This document shows positions 1 to 11,600 of a DNA stretch of 64,000 nt, one piece after another. Under the pieces are notes generated by a model. The model was not told where the DNA came from, did no database searches, and was given only the letters and a program-made list of their open reading frames with translations. The stretch comes from Exaiptasia diaphana (Eukaryota > Cnidaria > Anthozoa > Actiniaria > Aiptasiidae), in contig NW_018384245.1 of NCBI RefSeq assembly GCF_001417965.1, positions 188,368 through 252,367 of the forward strand. The letters run 5' to 3'. Position 1 is the stretch's first letter, and the number at the start of each line of letters is the position of its first letter. The translations under genes were made by a program, and so were the position numbers.

Positions 1-1539
1 AAGAAAAAATGTTGTTTTTGTGAATACAACACATGATTATATTGATTTTAAGCTTTTGTAGAGACGTTCGAAGCGATTTGATGGTATGCGAGGTATTTGT
101 TGTTTGGCCGACCGCTACTTTGTTTTGAAGTGTGATTCATGTTCGTGTTTGGTGTTTTTCACGAGAACTGTGATTGTAATCTAGGATAACATGAATTCCA
201 GAGCTGTCTTTATTCGTATTTGAAACAATAAGAGCATCTTAACAGCCTTTTTTACGTCGATAAAGAATTTTCAAAGCGATAACAATGAATTACACACTTT
301 GCCGTCCGTGTTGAAGTCGTAATGCACACTTTGAAGTTTGTATAAAATCACTTAAACAGCATGGATGACTGCGCTACTCAGTTTGACATTGAAAAGCCAG
401 TTAAGCGACAGTTCAAGTCACAAAAATTAACCGAAAACAAGGGCAGTTTTGACTCTAATTCTCGCCTACAGTGACTAAAAAGCACTATTTCCTTGTCTTT
501 TTTTCCTACAAAATTCTAGATTTCAAGAAGCGAATGACTGTTGGTACACAATTTTAGTCCTACTTCTGTCATTTAAGCGTTTTATTTTTCACATTTTCCA
601 TAAAGATCTCATGCTACGGCTTTCTCTTTGGACACTGATTCAGAACACGTCTTTTAACCGGATTTTTGCACGCAATGAATTCTGGGAAAAATCTACACAC
701 GCCGTGAGCAACGATTCCGTCCAATCTGAAATAGAAATTTATATAAAGTCTACAGCCTTCTCGGAAATCTGCCAAAATTTCAAGTCGCTTTTGTTCCTCA
801 ATAGCCAAAACATCCAAAAATTACCGTGGCAGCTCCAAGGATTTGCCTTTAGACGGTCTTTTAAGTGATTCTCTTCAAGCGACTGTCCGAGTTAATCGAA
901 TGAACCGCGGAATCAAAATCGCTTAAAAAGTCACACACCAAGCTGGATTCTTTCAGCAAGTAAGCTCCTTCGCTACCTAAAAACTTAATGATGTCCGTAG
1001 AGTAGTGACTAAAGGCAAAAAGGCTGAGAAAACCGCGAAAAAACTCATTTCTCGACTTCTTGCAGCACAGCTTCGAACCAAAACAAACCGACAAACCAAC
1101 TGTCAAAGTCATGAGTTTAGCGCGAATATGCAAATCTAGGATATTTTACGGTCTAGCGATCAGTTGTCAAGCCAAAGAAGTCGGTAACTATGGGTCCTTT
1201 TTTGCTCTTTTTGGAAAGAAATCAGGAGAAATAAGTACTAAATAAGGTTATTTAGACTTAAAATAAGCGATTGGAATGATGTTTTTTTAATTTTTCGAAA
1301 ATTTCAAAAATACCCTAAATCGTCACTTACGCCGTTTTCGCATCCGCCCCTTCAATTGGGATTCCTTAGGGACCACTATTCGCTTGTTAGGTGCTTCTAT
1401 CTGCTTGTTAGGGGCCTCTATATGCTTGTTAGTTAATACCATATATGGAATATGTATGACAACCCCTAATCGATTTATTTCTTGTGTTGAGTATATTAGC
1501 TTGTAGTTTTATAAGGGTTTTCTTTGTGTTTCCTTCAAG
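1..1539. other. Probable intron or upstream sequence of the beta-galactosidase gene
   Basis: No exon could be supported here. The glycosyl hydrolase 35 catalytic half that must precede the first visible exon at 1540 is not found, so it lies left of the window and this stretch is most simply intron. The only structure seen is a short direct repeat at about 1380-1432, where GCTTGTTAG recurs three times with a period of about 21 bp. The short open frames here show no recognisable domain. Confidence 0.5.
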
Positions 1540-3776
1540 ATTATGATGCACCTTTATCTGAGGCGGGAGACATGACTTACAAATACAAAGCTCTAAGAAA
1601 AGTAATGTTAAACGATGCTCCAGCTGACTCTGGTAATACAATCTTGGTAATTTTGTTTTGAAATAGTGAATGATATCTTTATTAACATTATCTTTGTTTT
1701 AGTTCCTGAGGACATGTTAAAGTTGAATCCCTCAGATTCTTTGAAAGTTACATATGGTAATAGTTTATTTCTAAACTTATAAATATATTTGTCTGAGTTG
1801 AGGGTGTTGATAAAAGTGATTAGTGGTCTTGGTAGTTGGTTATGTTTTTGTCATTCATCATCATGATTTTTTTACATAATTATTGATTTTTTTTACTGTG
1901 TTTATTTCAGATCCAGTAGAAATGCAAGATTACATAGATATTAAAACTTTATTAAAATATTCTGTAAGTCCAGGTTCACTACTTATTATCTTTGTTATAT
2001 ATTTATGAAAATAACAAAAATATACTAGAATATTGCATATTGTTTTATAGAAATCAGTTAATGTACAATATCCTGTACCAATGGAAGAGCTGCCTATTAA
2101 TAACCATGGTGGACAGAGCTTTGGATACATTTTATACCAAACTAAAATACATCAAGATGCAAAGAAACTAAAAATTACCAGTTACAGAGACAGAGCTCAG
2201 GTGACAATAGGTCCTTGAACAATAGCTTTTTTAATTGTTAGTTACTTTCCAATCATTTATAACAATCGATCAGTCAGTAAACCTCATTTAATGAGTACAG
2301 CATTCATTGTTCATCTGTTTCATGCATCCATTCTGACATTTTTCCATTATTCCCATTCATTCCTTCAGTTCATTCCACATATGCTCAAGATATGAAGTGC
2401 TGTATTTATGAACCCTTACTGTTTTATTTTTAGGTATACTTTAATTCCCAAGAGCAACATATTCCAGAAGTGATGGATTTGGAGAAGAGATATATTGATG
2501 AAAGAAAAACTAAGAATGTAGAGATATCACTTAGTGCTGAAAAGGTTTGAATACCTAATGTAGAGTGCACGTCACATAAGCATGAAACAATTCTTAACTA
2601 ATTAGCGCCTAATAAGATTTAGTTATCAACTAACTAAGAATTCACTGGGGCATGAACACAATGCCAGAAAGGAAACTTGTCTTTGTTTATGCCCCAGTGA
2701 ATTCTTAGTTAGTTGATAACTAAATCTTATTAGGCGCTAATTAGTTAAGAATTGTTTCATGCTTATGTGACGTGCACTCTATAACATATAAATGAACAAC
2801 AGCTTAGCAGCTAAGCTGCTAGATGTCACCTCTTTAATGTTTTTCAATCTCAATCCTCTAGACTGGAGACAAACAGGGATGGCTGGAAATACTGGTTGAA
2901 AATATGGGCAGAGTGAACTTTGGGTTAGATATAACAAATCAAAGAAAAGGTGTTTTTATTTATAAAAATTCACAACTATCTCTTATTTAGTTTACTAACC
3001 ATTTCATATTTTTATAAATAGGTATTTTAGGGGAGGTTTTTGTTGATAACCAAAAGCACAAATCATGGATGGTTTACTCTCTGGACTTTAAGCCTGATTT
3101 CATGAATAGGTATTGTTTTATGTATAAAACCACCAGAAGCCTTACTGTGTAATACCAAGGATATTAAGATTTCTAATCAATATTTTGTGTTGTAGTTTAA
3201 TTTATGATAAAAAGTGGAACCATGTTCCACATAACAAGCATCCAGGAGCAGGAATGTACAAAGGCTACTTTGAAGTAACAGGAAAACCAAAAGATACATA
3301 TGTTCTTCTTAGTGGCTGGGGGAAAGGGGTTTGCTTTATTAATGGACATAATCTTGGCCGATATTGGAAAATAGGACCACAGCAAACACTATATCTACCA
3401 GCACCGTGGATAAAGACTGGAGTAAATAATGTAAGTATCTCACAGGGGTGGTGTAGGGAAGTCCTTTCTTAGTATATAGCGCTTTGCACTCAAATGAAGT
3501 ATGGTAACACCATTCGAGGGACTGTAGGTACAAAATGATTATTTTGTGCTAATATTTTGTGTTTTCTGAATTGTTCAACTTGCCACACATATTTTGCAGT
3601 GTTTCACACTTTTATTATTGAAAGCATTCATTATATTTTACTGTAAGTGGTAATACTAAACTGGTGTCTTTGTTTAGGTTGTATTATTTGATCAAGAAGG
3701 GCCTTCATCTCCAGATGTAGAAATCACATTTGTCACTGAACCACAACTTGGTATAAAACTTCAAGATCGACATTGA
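1540..3776 (+). CDS. GLB1: Beta-galactosidase (GLB1/GLB1L-type, GH35), C-terminal part
   Basis: This is the 3' half of a lysosomal or secreted acid beta-galactosidase, which removes terminal beta-galactose from glycoconjugates. Exons read 1540-1632, 1703-1756, 1911-1963, 2051-2200, 2434-2544, 2862-2949, 3022-3109, 3196-3430 and 3678-3776. All have GT-AG borders and the phases agree. The first exon carries YDAPLSEAGD and KYKALR, the end of the GH35 barrel. Later exons give the beta-sandwich domains: LVENMGRVNFG, then GWGKGVCFINGHNLGRYW, the family hallmark near the C terminus. The stop is at 3774-3776. The N-terminal catalytic exons are outside the window. GLB1 and the GLB1L paralogues cannot be separated from this part alone. 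The protein ends sooner after the RYW segment than human GLB1. The intron at 2545-2861 is mostly one hairpin transposon. Confidence 0.93.
2561..2782. mobile_element. MITE-like hairpin element with about 95-bp inverted arms
   Basis: The left arm (about 2562-2657) is nearly the perfect reverse complement of the right arm (about 2685-2781), with a loop of about 27 bp. The ends read GAGTGCACGTCACATAAG and its complement, each flanked by TA, which fits a non-autonomous DNA transposon with TA target duplication. It fills about 70% of a beta-galactosidase intron. Near-identity of the arms suggests a recent copy or gene conversion. Confidence 0.85.
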
Positions 3777-5011
3777 AACTCTGTTTTTTACTTTATGGTT
3801 TTGAGATTGTTTTAGTACCCGGTAACATTAAAAGGCTTGATTGAATGAGGGTATAAAATGGAATGAAAGTGTAAATGAAAGAAAAACAACCTCAAACTAT
3901 CAGGTAAAATGTATTTTCAATGAAGACTACCTACAATATATTGACATTATTCATGAGTCCAATCGTACATTTTAAGACAATTTTTTGTACAGAATTTTTA
4001 GCATTAAAGCATCCTCTGGAACCCAATCTTTTGTTGTTTGTTTCTCACAGAGTGACAAACTAAGGACAGATTAAGCCTGGGTTCTTGAGGATGAACACAT
4101 TTTAAAACAATCAAAAGACAAAGAAATTAATTATACAATCATATTTATGATTACAAACACTAAATGTTTGCAACTAAAAAAAATGAAATAAAAATATGTA
4201 GACAGTTCAATTCCCAAATCTCTTGCAAATCAAAGCAATTCAGACTTTTTAAGTTTTGAGATTCTGTTTAAGTTGGTCACTTCTATTCTCCCCTACAACA
4301 GTGCTAACTAAACAATAGAATAAAAGTGGTATTAATGCTGCACAATTTTATTGTTTGTACTCTATATTGGCGGAAAATTGAAAGACCCAAGTAACAAGTA
4401 GTTCAACTTCAGTGACCTTGTCACTCAATCAATCTTCTTGTTAAATTACCAACATTCTCACAAGAATGTGCAAACAGAAAATAAAAGTGATTTTATTATT
4501 CATGTCTTAGTGTACTAAAGGTAGAGCTTAATTAAGTAAACTGATAAAAACCTTGTCTGTTGCTAAAGCCCCACTGCACCAAATTCATATGATTTTTATA
4601 AATCATCAGGAAAAGTCAGTCTACCCCACCTTTAAAAACACTGTAAAGAAGTGATTGCCTACAACCATTTTACTGTTTACATGATAACTGATGATTTTTC
4701 TAAACCCAAAATTATTTGTAAATAACCCTTGAATAAATTATCAATGTAATTTGCATGATATTTTTTAAGAAGTCTTTAAATTTATCAAAAGCTTTAGATA
4801 CTATTAAATATAGATTTCAATGCTGAATTCATTATAAAGTGCATGACAATTTTTAAAAATTATCTAGGAAATTTCTCAGTTTTGATACCAATCACAAGAA
4901 ACTAGTCCTTTCAGAAGAGATCATGCAGAGAATCTGTTGAGAAATTATCTATTTACATATAAAACTATCTGTTTCAATCTTTTCACTAAAAAAAGATGTT
5001 TTATTAACAGA
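3777..5011. other. Convergent intergenic region between beta-galactosidase and GRTP1
   Basis: This should hold the 3' UTRs of both flanking genes. It is AT-rich and has no supported coding exon. A small inverted repeat lies at 4009-4093, described separately. Confidence 0.6.
4009..4093. repeat. Diverged copy of a short inverted-repeat element
   Basis: GCATCCTCTGGAACCCA at 4009 pairs imperfectly with TGGGTTCTTGAGGATG near 4078. The arms and the total length of about 85 bp match the better preserved element at 44343-44425, so both look like members of one family. Confidence 0.55.
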
Positions 5012-8000
5012 TTAAGTAGGTCTTCCATTGCCATTTTCCTCTGGTCTCAGCTTTTTGAGTGCATCTTGTCTCAATTTCTTGATAAGTCTTATTGGAAGGG
5101 ATCCAGGTAATTCAAAACAGTTCTAAAATATCAAAGAAATATGATTTGGATATAATGCATCATACATAATATATAGTATAGACCTTTAAAAGTCTACAAC
5201 AGTACAGTGATTTACAGTTACACAGGATACCCAACAATCTGGGTTGTGCTTATGAAAATGTATCTTAAAATAATATAGGTAAATTATAATGCTAGTGCCA
5301 TTACTTTCACTTACAGTCATAAAAGAATGGCAGTCCATTGTTGAAGGTGTTTGCGTAATTCCCTATAAATGAAAGAACAAGAGGTCATCAATATTTATTT
5401 ATTTATAGATGGGGTTCCTGTATAGGAGTTTAGAACACATATCCACACATCATGTGAATTTTACACTAAAGAAAAAATATCTTAGTTCACTTTGAATAGA
5501 AAAGAGGTAGGCTTACTTTCATAGCATTGCAGAGTTGTGGAAAATCTTTAGCAGCCAATAATTCGGATTCATGGAGTGCAAGTAATGTCAGTGACACTCT
5601 TAACAGTATTTTGGAACCTTCATAGAACAAGCAGTCCCAAATACGCAAAATAGTCTGAAAAATAAGGATAAATCAGTAGATGTAAGGCATTTCGAAAACT
5701 TACTTGATTCTTACCTCAATTGGCAAGACATCAATGAAGAGACAAATAAACCATTTGGTTGAGAATATGCTATAAGACAGACCAGCACTCTCAATATGAG
5801 CATGTAACTCAGGCATCTTTAACCTACAAGAACAAACAATCAAGACAGCTAAACAAAATGATGTATCTTTCATGCTAGCAAAGATACTAGGTATCTTGGA
5901 ATGGTTTTTTTTTTTAATCAGGTGTTTGGAAATTTCTTAATAACTTCAAAGGTTTTATTTTATTTTATTTTTCTTGTGTAAAAATACAGTGGGAAGTGTT
6001 GAATAACAATTTTCCAAACCTCATGAGGTTACAGGAAGCCAATAATTACAGGTAAAATACAGGAATAACATGTAAATATTCTGTAATGATCAACTACATT
6101 GCATACTTGACTAATTCAGATAGCACTTCCTGTTCTACTTGTAGGCCAAGCATGTCTTTGGCATAATAATCTATGTCATAAGAATAAAAATAGAATCAGT
6201 AATCTACAATTATATAGAGTATATTCTAATTTGTTCTAATTTGCTATATAATACCTGGAATTCGTTTAGACAATAAAACATCCAGTAACCAAAATGCTGA
6301 CTCCTCATCTTTGACAATCAATATGAGAAGACCAGTAATGTAGTTTAATCCCTGAAGAAAAAAATTACTTAATTAGGATTTTCTAAAACTTATAATATCA
6401 AGGCACCATTAACGTCTGGAACTATGCAGGACATAATATTGTTCCAAACACTTTTTTGGAAGGTCATGATTAATTTTTAAAGATAGGGCTGGTAAATATG
6501 TCCTTTCAAATTCCAGTTTGACAGACATGGACATTATTCTTTGACCTCCCCTTGCTCTGTAATATAGAGCAGAGTCACTTGAACCATGAAATAGAAACTA
6601 AATACTTAGTACCTAATAGGCACTATTTAGACACTATCACTGAACCAGAACAGTACAAAGACATTACTTTGATTGTTAAAGTGGTCCCTTGGGTATTGCT
6701 TATTGGATCAAATAAACTGTTCTGGTTCAGTGCTAACGGCTATTAGGAACTAATAGTCCGTATTAGTTAGTACTTTTTAGTTCTTATTCCATGGTTCATG
6801 TGACTCTGCTCTATAAAAGATTGGACTGCAGACAATTCTTTCTGCTAGAAATTATATTATATTCACAGCATTAAAATTATATTAATTAATAACATAAATT
6901 AAGATTATTGGTGCTGACCTGACAATAACCTATTCTTGAATTATGCAAGGCATACACATGAAGAACATTGTAAAGACTTTTGCGCAAGTCCTGTTGTGAA
7001 GGTCCAAAGTGAATGTTTTCTGGGAAGGTTCTGTCAATATCTGTCAAGAGGAGTGGATTTTTAGCTGTAAACTATTTATGGTTAGACATTCATTATGACA
7101 TGATATGTAAAAATGAAATAAATAAATAAAAAGATAAGAAATAATTATTTGAAGTATTACCTGTTGTGATGCTGTGTTCAACAAGCTCATCTAAATCTGT
7201 TTTCAGCAATTCTTTGTAATAGTATGGGTTTCGTTTCTTTCTTTTTCTAGCACCACAAATGTCCATCCATACCTACATCACAACATTAAAATATCCCTTA
7301 TGACCTGAATGAAATGGTGGTGATTTAATAGATAAAGAATGTGACTGTTATCATGTGAGCCAAAACACCCAACCTTAAACCACTGCAAAAAAAATATTAT
7401 TCTGCATAATTGTTACAATGTCTATAAATACCTGGCCTCTTTGTTCTGCTGGGACTCCTTTTCTAACAAATCTTTTAGCTAAACCAAGCAAAACACAAAC
7501 AATACAACTTTAGCCTGAGAAAAGCTGAATATCTACGAATATAGTACTTCTTTCAACTATATCATGCATCATGCATGTTTATATGTTTGAGTTTATGAAC
7601 CAGTAAAAATCTATTATACTAGTAATTAAAAACAGTCACCATTACCTTTTCTTGACTTCTTTACTTTGGAAGTCCCTTTAATAAATTTTTTCCACCTGCT
7701 TGCTCTTCTGGCCAACACACGAAGGTAATTTGACATAAAATGTTCATAGCTTTCATAGTCAAAATCATCAGGTCTTTTGAAACCATATTCATCAACAGGA
7801 CTGCAAAATATAAAAATAATCATTTGGTATTGATCATGAAATGTATATTAATAATAAATAATATTTATTATTATCATTATAATCTATATTATAATTCACG
7901 ACCGCCTACTGCATTTAAATATGTGATCTTTGAGAAAAAACGAGCTACGTGATGAGTTTTAGATGTCGATACAAAACTGTGCGCGGTTAAGGAAATGATA

Positions 8001-8309
8001 ACAAAGCAAGCATCAAGCAGGCAGAAGATGCTGTCAACATGAAAATCCCCCTGCTACAATCAATCGAATCGTACAAGGTGATTACTAAGAACTGTCAAAT
8101 TTTAATAACCACTTGTATATATCGTATTTTACAGCTTAAAGCAATTTAAACTATGACTCAAACTGGGTTAAACAAAAGTTTTTACTTCCTGAAAACAGAG
8201 GAGATTTTGAATAACAACATATTATAAGTGCGTCAAAATTCAAGACGATGACATAAAACCTTAGGAAATTTATTGCTAATGGCTTCATTTACCTGCGAAT
8301 GGTCGACAT
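5012..8309 (-). CDS. GRTP1: GRTP1 (growth hormone-regulated TBC protein 1, TBC1D6), Rab GTPase-activating protein
   Basis: This is a small TBC-domain protein that should accelerate GTP hydrolysis by Rab GTPases in membrane traffic. Exons on the minus strand: 8309-8293, 7800-7646, 7478-7432, 7272-7161, 7040-6919, 6351-6255, 6170-6106, 5823-5715, 5653-5518, 5362-5315 and 5122-5012. The ATG at 8309 gives MSTIRSPVDEYGFKRPDDFD, the usual GRTP1 N terminus. TBC motifs are in order: RKGVPAEQRGQVW, then DIDRTFPENIHF with the arginine finger (IxxDxxR-type), IGYCQGLNYI with the glutamine finger (YCQ), FWLLDVLL, and KWFICLFIDVLPIETILRIWDCLF. The C-terminal CHSFM...ELPGSLP segment is diagnostic for GRTP1 among TBC proteins. 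The gene looks complete. It shares a 333-bp head-to-head gap with WDR44, also a Rab-pathway gene. An intron holds the MITE at 6563-6815. Confidence 0.95.
6563..6815. mobile_element. MITE-like hairpin element in a GRTP1 intron
   Basis: The terminal inverted repeat TAGAGCAGAGTCACTTGAAC at 6565 pairs with GTTCATGTGACTCTGCTCTA ending at 6813. A second inner pair, CTGAACCAGAACAG (about 6641) with CTGTTCTGGTTCAG (about 6718), makes most of the 250 bp foldable. The TA at each end, followed by GAG, resembles the element at 2561-2782. Confidence 0.8.
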
Positions 8310-8642
8310 TTTGAAGAATCAGCCAATACTTTATAAATTTTATCAAGAAAATCGACATAACCTTGAACAACTCATCGTCTCTATCTGGTTTGACGGAAAG
8401 TTAATCATTCTTCTGGAATTATATCAAGCATTTTGATTGGTTTGTCTAAAATCATTATCTTTATGGGCCAATAAGAATACTGTTTATATCAGAATTCGCA
8501 AAGGATTTTGGTTTAGAATGGAGGCGATGTCTTGTAAAATATTATATCAAGTGATGACTATTATTGGTAAAATGCGCTAACGCAAAACTGGTATTTGAAC
8601 GAGAAAAAGAAGAATTTCAATATTTACACACAGCCGACGGCA
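8310..8642. promoter_or_regulatory. Head-to-head promoter region of GRTP1 and WDR44
   Basis: Only 333 bp separate the two start codons. No TATA box is clearly placed. Several inverted CCAAT-type ATTGG motifs occur, for example ATTGGTTTG near 8435 and GGCCAATAAG near 8466. This supports a shared bidirectional promoter, but transcription starts are not visible in the sequence. Confidence 0.55.
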
Positions 8643-11600
8643 ATGCAAAGTGATAGCGATTCAGAGGGTGAGTTTTTCGATGCCTCAGAGTCTCAAAACA
8701 ATAGGTGAGTAAGGGCTACTGAACCTTTCGTCAAACTTTGACTTTCTTTGTTGGAATAAGTACTCCACATTCATTTGTTGAGTGCGAGTTATTACGAGGT
8801 CCTTTTAAATTCCTTATCAATAAAATGGTCATGAATAAAGCAGATTTTATGCAGGTTGACTGTCTCACGCTACTAAACTCGCCTTGTGGTTCTGAATATC
8901 ATTTGAATCTGTCGTATTCTTATTTCAGCTTTGATGCAACCTCAAGTAAGCTTATCACTAAGCTTGGACATAAGGTATTTGAAACAATGACAATTATAAA
9001 CTCAGAAAATGTTTCCTTTGTATTTTTTAATAATACCTTAAATGTTGAGGATCATATCTTTTGTTTTGAAATGAAAAGTGTAGTCGGACGAATTTCTTCT
9101 ATCGTATTGCACATTTCTTGATAATATTTTAAGGATCCGTATAACATACTTTCGTCTGCCTGCGGCTCTCTTATTTTGAAATAACTGAATGAATGAAGTT
9201 CGTAAATTTGATCAACTATGTTTTATAGAAAATTGCAACTAGTAATTCGTATGCCTAAGTATTTTAGCGATTTGAGTTCTCCACCTGTCAAAATTAATAA
9301 CAACAACATATCCTTGATAACAGATGAATCCTTGCTCAACTTCTCACTGTTTGAAGCAGATTTGAGGGAAAAATTATCATTTTGAAGGTCAAATACTTTC
9401 ATCTTTTTAGCATCATGACCCTTGAAAGCTTTTGTAAACAAAAGGTTTAGCTATATTTCTTTAGAACACAGTACTATACGTTAATGGATGCATCTGTTTT
9501 ATCTATATTTTGATTTCTTGACAACTGGTGTTTATCACTTTTTCAGTAAATTTTCCCTCACGAATTTTGATGTTTTCATTATATAAAATAAAGTCTTTTC
9601 AGTGTGTTTGTAATGATCAATGTTCTAATTGGCAACTTGGCAGCAAATCTCTCATTATGCAGGGTGTCATATATTTTTAATTAGACTGTGTATTTATAAA
9701 CATACTGCTATTCCTTCACATTGGTGTAAAAAGCTACAAAACTCTACTAGATTCAAAACCAGTTTTAGGAAGATACTTGCATATGCAGTTTGCATATATT
9801 AACATTTCTGATGTGCCAGTATTGACTCTGGTATAACATTTTTAATTTATGTGAGCATTAGACATTTATTGCTTTTTTGGAAACATGCCCTGGCAGAGTC
9901 AGTATTTAATCAATATTAAAAAAATTATACTTTCTCCCTTTCCACAGAATGATGGAAAAAACAGTGAACACTGCCATGATAAAGAAATACGTAACAAGGA
10001 AAATAAAATTTTATCCCAAAAGAAGCCAACCACAGAAAGTATCAAAGATATTACAAAAGATAGCAATCAACTTCAAACACATACGATAGAAAATAAACAA
10101 GAAAATAATGAATCTTCAATACCAGAATCTTTGACATTAAATCCACCAGTTATTGAGACAAACAATATAGATAGACAGTGTACAAAAGTGAATAAATTAG
10201 AACTTGATCTCCAAGAGGAAACACATAAAAAGGACATTGTGGATGTAGTGAAGACAAGATCTTCTTCAACGCCATTATCCCCGGTCAGTGAGGTTTTGAA
10301 AAGTGTGGAGACAGGGGGAGTTGGTTTACTAGACAAAGGGGATGGGGGTGAAGCAGAAAGTCCTGCCCCTGTGGCTCCCCCAAGGAGAAAACGCAAGAAG
10401 AAACCAGAAGCAAAAGCTGCCATTGTAAAGAGTGTTGAGGATCTTAAGGTAATTATATTGGTCTTCTTTAAGTTTAAAGGTTTTTAACACTTTTCCCATT
10501 GCATGGTGACCTTGAAGCTTTAAAGTTTCTTTAGATTTTTGTCTTTTCTGGAGCTTAGGCTGTTTAATTCCTTGTGGCATGACACAGAATCGCTTCCAAA
10601 GCAAAAATATCATAATAAACTTTGAAGTAGCTTCATAGTAGCTTCTGCTCTATTTTTACATGTAAGATAAAGGTGTACATCATGTTTTGACAATTCATGG
10701 AGAAAACAACTCCTTTAGTCCACTAGAAATAGCATCATAGTTTAAGTAATTTGCATACATTCTGCCCTCAATTTACAGAAATAAACAAATTCCAAATGAA
10801 CTTCAAAGTCACTTTGTAACAATTTCTGCTCTACTAAACAATAAACTGGTCAGATATCAGAAATGAAAGGAAAAAAGATTATGACTTACATGACTTCCAA
10901 TTATTATTTTCATGTATTATTATAATTATATTATCATAATGAATAAATTGATATTTATATCTGTTTTTCTTTCATAGGATTCTGCAAGTATGGATAAACC
11001 TGATCCAACACCAGACAGCTCACAAACTTCACCAAATCAAACAGTTCCATTAAAGGTATGTGGTGGTGCATCAGAAAAGACATCAATACCAGCTGAACTA
11101 GGAGTACCAGAACAAGATGAACTAGGAGTATCAGAACAAGAAGATGACCCAGCAATAACTCTGGATTACAAGTCAACAGAAATGAAACAAGTATTGGAAA
11201 AAGCCAGTTCTACAGAGGTTATTCCAGCCTTTTCTTTAGATGCCCGTAGAAAGTCGAACTCAGTGACGTCTCTAGGTAGTAGTTGTAACAGATCTGATAG
11301 TTTCAGAAGTGTCTCTAGTGTAGTATCCAATGGTGCAACTCTTAACAAATCAGGATCATCAACATCAGTTACCAGTACTAATGCTATCCAACATCCTCCT
11401 GGAAACTATGGAAGCCTGGTGAGAGTTAGATCAGAATCAGGAAGACCTTTGTCAGATGCTGTAAGTATGATATTTGTAATATTTTGTTCTACTCCATATT
11501 CATTTGTTTTCTCATTTTATATGCAACTTCTATTATAAATAATTGTTATTATTAATTATGACTTTTACATGTTTCAGGAAATTCTAGAACAAGTGATCGT

